Assembly: GCA_023424995.1 (NCBI GenBank)
Contig: JAFADH010000152.1
Span: forward strand, 1 to 14,124
Direction: 5' to 3'
Length of the DNA: 14,124 bases
DNA from: Bacillota bacterium
Lineage (GTDB): Bacteria; Bacillota; Clostridia; Lachnospirales; Lachnospiraceae
Made by a program: the position numbers and the translations under genes. Below the pieces are notes generated by a model, which did no database searches, was not told where the DNA came from, and saw only the letters and a program-made list of their open reading frames with translations. Shown in pieces: positions 7,720 to 13,176 of the stretch; the stretch's first letter is position 1; each line of letters starts with the position of its first letter.

Positions 7720-7722
7720 GCT
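7699..7722. repeat. Perfect 11+11 inverted repeat
   Basis: Arms AGCTTACCGGT (7699-7709) and ACCGGTAAGCT (7712-7722) around a 2-base centre. It spans the stop codon of the possible small ORF and has no U-run after it, so it is not a standard terminator. A protein-binding palindrome or an RNA 3'-end stabiliser are both possible. Confidence 0.6.
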
Positions 7723-7744
7723 ATAAACAGGAATTTAATAAGGG

Positions 7745-7791
7745 AGAAGCCGGATACCCGAGTTTACAGAATGGGAGGTCGGCTTCTTTTT
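7745..7791 (+). terminator. Probable terminator of the ppx-ppk1 operon
   Basis: An 8-bp stem, AGAAGCCG (7745-7752) with CGGCTTCT (7780-7787), closing a 27-base loop that has an internal CCC/GGG pairing. The 3' arm runs into TTTT. The loop is long for a terminator. Confidence 0.6.
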
Positions 7792-7839
7792 CATGGATTT
7801 ATGTAAAATTTCATGTTGAAATATTTTACAAAGATATAA

Positions 7840-7877
7840 ATAACAATTAACTCACAATTAAAGCTATTTTATATAAT
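7840..7877 (+). promoter_or_regulatory. Promoter with 11-base direct repeats (possible Pho box) of the PLC-GT operon
   Basis: Two 11-base units, ATAACAATTAA (7840-7850) and CTCACAATTAA (7851-7861), lie in direct tandem and match at 9 of 11 positions. Ten bases later comes a perfect TATAAT (7872-7877). No good -35 exists at the normal spacing; the nearest is TTAACT with 19 bases. This layout, 11-base repeats replacing the -35, is what PhoB/PhoP-type response regulators use. Identity as a Pho box is inference, and the DNA is AT-rich. Confidence 0.4.
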
Positions 7878-7929
7878 TGAAAGTACAATAATATTGAATA
7901 GTGCAAACAAAAACCAAAGGAGGCAGGCT

Positions 7930-8532
7930 ATGTATTTCTTTACACACCGTTATATTGCCAAAGCTTTATACCGTCACTTTTCAGGAGATATAGACCTGGA
8001 CCGGCATTTATTTGCATACGGGAACATCAAACCGGATTTACCGTCACCTGACCGTATTCATCATACTTTGGAGAATTGCATACTTACTGTCTGCAATTTA
8101 TCGGAACAGCTCATGGATGAAGATGTATCCGTCCGGGATTTCTCTGTCAAGCTGGGGGAGATATGTCATTATCTCAGCGATTTCTTCTGTTATTATCATC
8201 TGAACGAAGAGATACATAACAGGAAACTGCGGCATGCTGCGTATGAACTTAAGCTGCATCTCTTGCTGTATCAGCTGCGAATCTTCCGCAAAATCAATAT
8301 ATCCTCCAGTAAGAAGGAGCCCAGAAGAGACATTCTATCCATTGTAGCCGAGATGAGAAGACACTATACCCTGGAGGTCCACAGCATGATAAAAGATATT
8401 GAATATGCCTTATCCGCGGCTGTGTGGATCTGTGAGAGCATCATTTACTATTCGAAGTATTCCGCAGATCTGGCAAACGAAGCAGAGGCAGCCCTGGAAG
8501 CTTTATTAGTGGCGGAAGGAGGGAGCATATGA
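7930..8532 (+). CDS. Zinc-dependent phospholipase C-like protein, cytoplasmic
   Basis: A 200-residue, largely helical protein with the histidine/aspartate pattern of the zinc-dependent phospholipase C fold (Pfam Zn_dep_PLPC). Landmarks are THRYIA with His6, HLFAYGNIKPDL (26-37), HH (44-45), the signature GEICHYLSDFFCYYH (76-90) giving His80, Asp84 and His90 as likely metal ligands, then His96 and RHAAYELKLH (101-110). Secreted clostridial members such as alpha-toxin cleave phosphatidylcholine to diacylglycerol. This one has no signal peptide and no C-terminal C2-like domain, so it should act inside the cell. ATG 7930 follows AAAGGAGG by six bases; a 12-codon longer in-frame version lacks such a site. 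It overlaps the next gene by ATGA. Activity is not proven, since many short family members are uncharacterised. Confidence 0.7.
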   Translation: MYFFTHRYIAKALYRHFSGDIDLDRHLFAYGNIKPDLPSPDRIHHTLENCILTVCNLSEQLMDEDVSVRDFSVKLGEICHYLSDFFCYYHLNEEIHNRKLRHAAYELKLHLLLYQLRIFRKINISSSKKEPRRDILSIVAEMRRHYTLEVHSMIKDIEYALSAAVWICESIIYYSKYSADLANEAEAALEALLVAEGGSI

Positions 8533-9689
8533 GAGTAGCGGTATTTTCCGATACCTATCTTCCGCAGATTAACGGGGTTACAAATACCTTGAGCAGGCTC
8601 CTTCAGTATTATCAGGAGAATGGGATCGAATACAGGTTATTTGTTCCGAACTATGATAACAGCATGCCGGACCATAATATTGAGCGTTTTTACAGTATCA
8701 AATTCATCCTGTATCCGGAAAACAGGATAGCCTTTCCCAATACTCTTCGAATCTCAACGGTACTTTCCGATTTTAAGCCCCATGTGATACACCTGATGAG
8801 TGAATTTAATATGGGCATCGCCGGTTTGAATTATGGCAGGAAGCATGGTATTCCTACGGTTTCCACCTATACGACCAATTTCTCCCAATATACGGATTAT
8901 TATAAAATCAACATATTAAAAGAACCTGTCTGGTCCTATCTGAGATGGTTCCATACCCAGAATGACATTGCGCTGTGTCCCTCCCAGGCTGCCCGGCAGC
9001 TGCTGCACAGTCAGGGCATCCATAATACAGGGATATTCTCAAGAGGCATTGATTATAACAGATTTAATCCGGGGCACCGCAGTGAGAAGCTGCGCAGGGA
9101 GCTTGGGATAGCTGATAAGCTGGCATTCTTATATGTGGGAAGAGTCTCCGCAGAGAAGGATCTCCATATCCTGTGCGACAGTTACCGTAATATCAGAGAG
9201 AGCTATGGAGAGCATACGGCCATGGTTATTACAGGAGACGGTCCGTATCTTGACAAATGCAGGCAGATGTTTCCGGAAGATACGATCTATACCGGTTTTA
9301 AGACGGGGAAGGAATTGTCCGGGATCTATGCTTCCTGCGATATCTTTATCTGCCCTTCCTCCACTGAGACCTTCGGTAATGTCGTTCTGGAGGCGATGGC
9401 TTCCGGAGTGCCTGTAATCGGAGCAGATGCAGGAGGGGTGGCGGAAACCATACGGCACGGTTTCAACGGACTAAAATTTGCTGCCGGAAATTCAGAGGAG
9501 CTCAGCCGGTGCATGATCTCACTGATAGACAATATTGATTACCGGGAATATCTGGGCAGGAGCGGGCGGGAATACAGCGTAAGCAGGTCCTGGAATGCGG
9601 TTTTTGCCGGACTGATGGAGACATACCGTGAGGTTATCAATAGGAAAGACAAAGCTCTCCTGCCGGCTTCCGGTTCCGTCAAGCAATAA
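8529..9689 (+). CDS. GT4-family glycosyltransferase, possibly a lipid glycosyltransferase
   Basis: A 386-residue GT-B fold retaining glycosyltransferase. The N-terminal acceptor domain starts FSDTYLPQINGVTNTL (6-21), the glycine-loop pattern shared by MgtA/PimB-like and diacylglycerol glucosyltransferases. The donor domain has LYVGRVSAEKDL (201-212), ITGDGPYL (234-241), TGFKTGKELSGIYASCDIF (255-273) and the E-x7-E signature from Glu280 to Glu288 in STETFGNVVLEAM. No transmembrane helix is evident, so it is probably cytoplasmic or membrane-associated. GAAGGAGGG ends just before the ATG, inside the preceding gene, and the stop/start overlap (ATGA) means translational coupling with the phospholipase C-like protein. 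A nucleotide sugar is the expected donor; the acceptor is unproven. Coupling to a diacylglycerol-producing enzyme favours a lipid acceptor. Confidence 0.88.
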   Translation: MRVAVFSDTYLPQINGVTNTLSRLLQYYQENGIEYRLFVPNYDNSMPDHNIERFYSIKFILYPENRIAFPNTLRISTVLSDFKPHVIHLMSEFNMGIAGLNYGRKHGIPTVSTYTTNFSQYTDYYKINILKEPVWSYLRWFHTQNDIALCPSQAARQLLHSQGIHNTGIFSRGIDYNRFNPGHRSEKLRRELGIADKLAFLYVGRVSAEKDLHILCDSYRNIRESYGEHTAMVITGDGPYLDKCRQMFPEDTIYTGFKTGKELSGIYASCDIFICPSSTETFGNVVLEAMASGVPVIGADAGGVAETIRHGFNGLKFAAGNSEELSRCMISLIDNIDYREYLGRSGREYSVSRSWNAVFAGLMETYREVINRKDKALLPASGSVKQ

Positions 9690-9700
9690 ATATAGCAGTA

Positions 9701-10252
9701 TCACTGATAATAAATAACCATGCTTACATAACAAATCTCATTACCGGAATTCAAATAGCCATGGGGAACATCCGCTTTAAAACGGATTGAATTTCCTGCG
9801 GCTATGGTATATTTATCACCATTAATATCCAGGGTCAGCTCACCGGAAAAAACTGAGATAAATTCATGGGTGCCCTGAGGATGAGCCTCCGCTTCCAGAT
9901 GGCTGCCCTCCTCAATATCCAGGGTATACATCTCAAACCTTCTGGTGGTATCAAACGGAAATACGGGATAATTGCGAAATTTGCCTCCATCCTCCACCAG
10001 AGGCTGAATATCGGATTTAATGACAAGCTCGATGTCGGCTTCCGGGCGGTCCATAAGCTGGGTGAAGGATATCTTGAGCCCCTTGGATATCTTCCATAAG
10101 GTAGCTACGGTAGGATTCACCTCAGCCCGTTCGATCTGTCCGAGCATACTCTTGCTTACTCCTGTAAGCTTTGCTACATTATCCAGACTCAGCTTTCGCT
10201 CCTCACGGATCCCTCTCAAATTATCGGCAATCAGTGTATTCAATTGCTCCAA
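9701..10252 (-). CDS. XRE-family regulator with C-terminal cupin domain
   Basis: A 183-residue regulator: lambda-repressor-like helix-turn-helix at about 9-66 (NLRGIREERKLSLDNVAKLT, then GVSKSMLGQIERAEVNPTVATL), and a cupin_2 sensor at about 105-180 (HPQGTHEFISVFSGELTLDI and FKADVPHGYLN, with His124, His129, Glu130 and His164 as possible metal or ligand contacts). I place the start at a TTG codon, 10252, because GGAGG lies exactly eight bases before it; a GTG at 10288 would add 12 residues with no such site. The gene is convergent with the glycosyltransferase (11 bases apart, no terminator visible) and divergent from the LysE exporter. XRE-cupin regulators commonly control an adjacent transporter, so it probably represses or activates that gene and itself. 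Confidence 0.88.
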   Translation of the reverse strand: MEQLNTLIADNLRGIREERKLSLDNVAKLTGVSKSMLGQIERAEVNPTVATLWKISKGLKISFTQLMDRPEADIELVIKSDIQPLVEDGGKFRNYPVFPFDTTRRFEMYTLDIEEGSHLEAEAHPQGTHEFISVFSGELTLDINGDKYTIAAGNSIRFKADVPHGYLNSGNEICYVSMVIYYQ

Positions 10253-10278
10253 GATAGTTTCCTCCAATCTATTGACAA

Positions 10279-10316
10279 TATACTGCACGAATTGTATTAT
10301 TATACTGCACAGTGCA
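10279..10316. promoter_or_regulatory. Candidate operator and promoter of the XRE-cupin gene
   Basis: TATACTGCAC occurs at 10279-10288 and again at 10301-10310, 22 bases apart (two helical turns). The second copy forms the palindrome TGCAC-A-GTGCA (10306-10316). A perfect minus-strand TATAAT (10304-10299) overlaps these, so a protein bound here would control the regulator's own promoter and could reach the divergent LysE gene. Assignment to the XRE protein is inferred from position. Confidence 0.45.
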
Positions 10317-10383
10317 AATCTGTTTTATACTAATCCGCTTACCGTGGACAGTATATCATATTAAATATTGGAGGTAAATACAT

Positions 10384-10971
10384 ATGCTGAATTTCACAGC
10401 CCTGATATCCTATTCTCTTATCACTACCTTTACGCCCGGTCCGAATAATATTATGTCCATGTCCAATGCCAGCCGGTATGGCTTTAAGAAAAGCATTCCC
10501 TTTAATATCGGCGTCTGCTTCGGCTTTCTTGCCATAATACTTCTGTCCGGTATCTTCAGCGCAACGCTTTATCATATCATACCCTCCGTCAAGCCGGTCA
10601 TGACTTATATAGGAGCGGCTTATATTCTGTGGCTTGCCTGGAAGATATACCGCAGTAAAGCGAAGGGAGAAGCTAAGCGTGAAGGACACACGAATACCTT
10701 TCTGTCCGGCTTCTTCCTGCAATTTGTCAATCCTAAGGGTATATTGTATGGTATTACGACCATGTCAACCTTTATTCTTCCCTATACCAAATCCATTCCG
10801 CTGATCGCGGTGATATCCCTGATGCTTGCGTTAATCGCCTTTTTATCCACCAGCTGCTGGTCTTTGTTCGGAGCTGTGTTCCAGAGACTTCTTGCAAAGC
10901 ATGCGAGAGTCATTAATATTATCATGGCATTGCTGCTGGTATATTGTGCGGTATCACTATTTCATAATTAA
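10384..10971 (+). CDS. LysE/RhtB-family amino acid exporter
   Basis: A 195-residue inner-membrane exporter of the LysE superfamily, with about six hydrophobic segments. The family signature TTFTPGPNNIMSMSNASRYG (14-33) is intact, NPKG (116-119) sits at the usual place after LSGFFLQFV, and YIGAAYILWLAWKIYR (75-90) is the typical third segment followed by a charged loop. Such proteins export amino acids or their derivatives (lysine, threonine, cysteine, O-acetylserine); the substrate is not readable here, though it looks closer to the RhtB/EamB side. GGAGG lies nine bases before the ATG. It is divergent from the XRE-cupin regulator, the likely controller. No clear terminator follows; a tandem repeat array lies downstream. 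Confidence 0.9.
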   Translation: MLNFTALISYSLITTFTPGPNNIMSMSNASRYGFKKSIPFNIGVCFGFLAIILLSGIFSATLYHIIPSVKPVMTYIGAAYILWLAWKIYRSKAKGEAKREGHTNTFLSGFFLQFVNPKGILYGITTMSTFILPYTKSIPLIAVISLMLALIAFLSTSCWSLFGAVFQRLLAKHARVINIIMALLLVYCAVSLFHN

Positions 10972-11010
10972 GATATGGGATGTATTTTATAAGACAGACA
11001 GGATAGCAGA

Positions 11011-11085
11011 CTGGCAGGATATACACTAACAGGATATAGACTAACAGGGTATGGACTAATAGGATATAGACCAAAAAGATGTATA
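11011..11085 (+). repeat. Five-copy 15-base tandem repeat array
   Basis: Units start at 11011, 11026, 11041, 11056 and 11071. The consensus is CTAACAGGATATAGA. The second unit matches it exactly, the fourth differs by one base, the first and third by two or three, and the last is more decayed. A partial, one-base-offset copy precedes the array. One frame is open across it but has no start codon, so it does not look coding. Confidence 0.85.
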
Positions 11086-11204
11086 ACAACAAATTAACAG
11101 AAGCAGCGTAGGAATTATATGAACATTAATTAAAAACAGATATCAACCATATCGAGTCTTTGTCTATAAGCAGATAGCCGCTTAAGGCATACGGAAATAT
11201 TCAA

Positions 11205-11233
11205 TTGATAATTGGCGGTACATGTATTACTAT
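11205..11233 (+). promoter_or_regulatory. Weak promoter candidate for the gpsA-like gene
   Basis: TTGATA (11205-11210), 17 bases, then TACTAT (11228-11233); a better -10, TATTAT (11231-11236), has a 20-base spacer. Confidence 0.3.
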
Positions 11234-11280
11234 TATAGCAAGCCGACGGCTTAATACGGAAATAATGAGGGTATCATATT

Positions 11281-12237
11281 ATGAAGATAACGGTAATCGG
11301 GTGTGGCCGCTGGGGATCATTTATCGCCTGGTATCTGGACAGCATAAAGCAGGACGTCACCTTGTACGGCAGAGAAAATTCAAAGCATATGCAGAGGTTT
11401 CTTAAGGACAGGAGGAATGATTTCCTGGAGCTTCCGGCTTCGGTGAAGCTGACCGCGGATATAAGCGCCGTAGCAGAAGCGGAAGTAATCGTAATCTCGA
11501 TTAACTCCCAGGGGCTCCAAAGCCTTATGGAGGAAATCAGGCCATTAAATCCGGAGAATAAGATCTTCGTGCTCTGCATGAAGGGGATTGAGATAACCAC
11601 CGGAAGAAGGCTGTCCCAGATTGCGAATGATAATCTGGATTATTCCAATGATGTGGCGGTATGGCTGGGACCCGGGCATGTCCAGGAATTCTATCATGGG
11701 ATTCCCAACTGTATGGTAATCGACAGTAATAACGATGGAGTTAAAAGAGTGTTGGTGGACCGGTTCTCCAGTGAATTAATCCGCTTCTATTACGGACAGG
11801 ATCTGGTGGGCAATGAAATCGGTGCCGCAGCCAAGAATGTCATCGGCATCGCAGCCGGTATGCTGGACGGGTCGAAGCTGACCACGCTGAAGGGTGCGCT
11901 TATGTCCAGAGGTACGAGAGAGGTGTCCCGCCTGATCAAGGCCATGGGCGGCAATGAACTTTCCGCTTACGGGCTCTGCCATCTGGGAGATTATGAGGCG
12001 ACGGTATTCTCGAAATTCAGTCACAACAGACAATTCGGGGAGTCCTTTGTACTGGGAGAGAGCTATGCTGATCTGGCAGAAGGGTATTATACGGTCAGGG
12101 CAATATTAAATCTGGGAAAAAACTACGGTGTTGAACTGCCTATATGCAGTGCCGTCTATGATATTCTATACAAGAATAAGGATTCAAAGGATGTTCTGGG
12201 GGATCTGTTCACACGAAGCTTAAAGAATGAATTCTGA
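11281..12237 (+). CDS. Divergent NAD(P)H-dependent glycerol-3-phosphate dehydrogenase (GpsA-like)
   Basis: A 318-residue cytoplasmic dehydrogenase of the GpsA family, which reduces dihydroxyacetone phosphate to sn-glycerol 3-phosphate for phospholipid backbones. The Rossmann loop GCGRWGSFIAWYL (7-19), the conserved lysine in LCMKG (Lys101), GPGHVQEF (130-137) and the catalytic-lysine segment AAAKNVIGIAAGMLDG (182-197, Lys185) are recognisable, as are ALMSRGTREVSRL (206-218) and GLCHLGDYEATVFSKFSHNRQFG (231-253) where most GpsA have a GLGDL..T....SRN pattern. The changed residues there (DY for DL, SHN for SRN) show it is divergent, so it could be a second copy or have a shifted substrate. GAGGG lies nine bases before the ATG. 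An HD-domain gene follows after 116 bases. Confidence 0.8.
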   Translation: MKITVIGCGRWGSFIAWYLDSIKQDVTLYGRENSKHMQRFLKDRRNDFLELPASVKLTADISAVAEAEVIVISINSQGLQSLMEEIRPLNPENKIFVLCMKGIEITTGRRLSQIANDNLDYSNDVAVWLGPGHVQEFYHGIPNCMVIDSNNDGVKRVLVDRFSSELIRFYYGQDLVGNEIGAAAKNVIGIAAGMLDGSKLTTLKGALMSRGTREVSRLIKAMGGNELSAYGLCHLGDYEATVFSKFSHNRQFGESFVLGESYADLAEGYYTVRAILNLGKNYGVELPICSAVYDILYKNKDSKDVLGDLFTRSLKNEF

Positions 12238-12262
12238 TATCCGTACTGATATTGATGTTTAA

Positions 12263-12291
12263 TAGATAAGCGGCAGAGAACCCCATATAAT
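12263..12291 (+). promoter_or_regulatory. Promoter candidate for the HD-domain gene
   Basis: TAGATA (12263-12268), a 17-base spacer and a perfect TATAAT (12286-12291), about 63 bases before the ATG. Confidence 0.4.
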
Positions 12292-12353
12292 CAGGGATGA
12301 CTACATGAATATATAACTATATGGCTATACGGCAGCGTGAGAGGAGGATAATA

Positions 12354-12842
12354 ATGGAGCGGATCGGAGAAATAATTAATGCAATGGTCTCTTATTATAC
12401 GGGAGATCCCCGCCGGATCAACCATTTTCTTAAGGTATACGGCTTCGCCAAGATGATCGGAGAGCTGGAGGGACTTGATCAGGAGACGCAGAGTATCCTG
12501 GAGATCGCTGCTCTGACTCATGACATCGGAATTAAGAACAGCGAATTAAAATACAATAGCTCCGCAGGCAATTATCAGGAGCTGGAAGGTCCCCCGGAAG
12601 CCAAGAGGCTGCTGGAGGCTTTGAATATAAAGCCGGAATGGATAGAACGGGTATGCTGGCTGATCGCCCATCATCATACTTACAGGAACATAACGGGTCC
12701 GGATTATCAGATACTGGTAGAAGCGGACTTTCTGGTCAATGCTTATGAGGATCATATGTCCGCAGATGCAATTGAAAGTATAAGGAATAAAATATTCAGG
12801 ACTGCTGCCGGGATGGATTTGCTGCAGAGACTTTACAGATAA
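12354..12842 (+). CDS. HD-domain metal-dependent hydrolase
   Basis: A 162-residue HD-superfamily protein, the fold of metal-dependent phosphohydrolases acting on nucleotides and related phosphoesters. The metal-site pattern H...HD...D is complete: His24 in NHFLKVYGFA, His56-Asp57 in AALTHDIGI, a HHH cluster at 106-108 in WLIAHHHTY, and Asp125 in LVEADFLVNAYED. It is a single-domain protein with no signal peptide and no other module. ATG 12354 was selected because GAGAGGAGG lies six bases upstream; an ATG at 12321 would add 11 residues without such a site. A terminator follows. The substrate is unknown; the neighbouring gpsA-like gene gives no firm clue. Confidence 0.85.
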   Translation: MERIGEIINAMVSYYTGDPRRINHFLKVYGFAKMIGELEGLDQETQSILEIAALTHDIGIKNSELKYNSSAGNYQELEGPPEAKRLLEALNIKPEWIERVCWLIAHHHTYRNITGPDYQILVEADFLVNAYEDHMSADAIESIRNKIFRTAAGMDLLQRLYR

Positions 12843-12956
12843 TATAATGCTAAAACTTGAAGAGTATATTTGAGAAAAGAAAGTATTAGATGATAATATA
12901 TTGATTTGATCCAAGTTATAAAATGAAAAATTGCCAAAAAGAAAGGCTATAGAAAC

Positions 12957-13000
12957 AGACAAATTAACTTACTGACAATATAGTTAATTTGTCTATTTTT
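12957..13000 (+). terminator. Rho-independent terminator after the HD-domain gene
   Basis: A perfect 13-bp stem, AGACAAATTAACT (12957-12969) with AGTTAATTTGTCT (12982-12994), a 12-base loop and then ATTTTT. Confidence 0.88.
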
Positions 13001-13069
13001 GTGAGTGTATTTTATGCTAAATCACTAAAAATTAATTCAAAATCTCTGTCGATTTATGTACTATTCGTG

Positions 13070-13098
13070 TTGATTTTGTATATCTCCAGGAATATAAT
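13070..13098 (+). promoter_or_regulatory. Sigma-A-type promoter of the CAX antiporter gene
   Basis: TTGATT (13070-13075), exactly 17 bases, then a perfect TATAAT (13093-13098), giving a leader of about 70 bases. Confidence 0.6.
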
Positions 13099-13176
13099 TT
13101 CGATGAGTTATCGCAATTTTGACCTACAGCTCATAACTTAATATGAAATTGTTTAAACACCTAAGGAGACTCACAG

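Larger units (their letters stand above)
7494..7929 (+). other. Intergenic region ppk1 to phospholipase C-like gene
   Basis: This 436-base gap holds a 27-base tandem repeat within a possible small ORF, a palindrome, a terminator and the promoter of the next operon, each listed separately. I see nothing else in it. Confidence 0.7.
10972..11280 (+). other. Intergenic region LysE exporter to gpsA-like gene
   Basis: This 309-base gap contains the 15-base tandem array (11011-11085) and a possible promoter near 11205-11233. Between 11086 and 11204 I see only AT-rich sequence without coding or structural signal. Confidence 0.6.
12843..13176 (+). other. Intergenic region HD gene to CAX antiporter
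   Basis: The 334-base AT-rich gap holds a terminator (12957-13000) and a promoter (13070-13098). Downstream of the promoter, AGTTAT (13107-13112) and ATAACT can form a short weak stem in the leader. I see no gene and no recognisable riboswitch. Confidence 0.6.

Noticed and set aside
11011..11085. CRISPR array
   Set aside because: Units of 15 bases abut directly without unique spacers, and no cas gene is present.
11205..11405. 66-codon ORF overlapping the gpsA-like start
   Set aside because: It runs out of frame into the gpsA-like gene and has no ribosome binding site.
13099..13176. Riboswitch in the CAX leader
   Set aside because: Only about 70 AT-rich bases with one weak six-base pairing; no recognisable conserved core.
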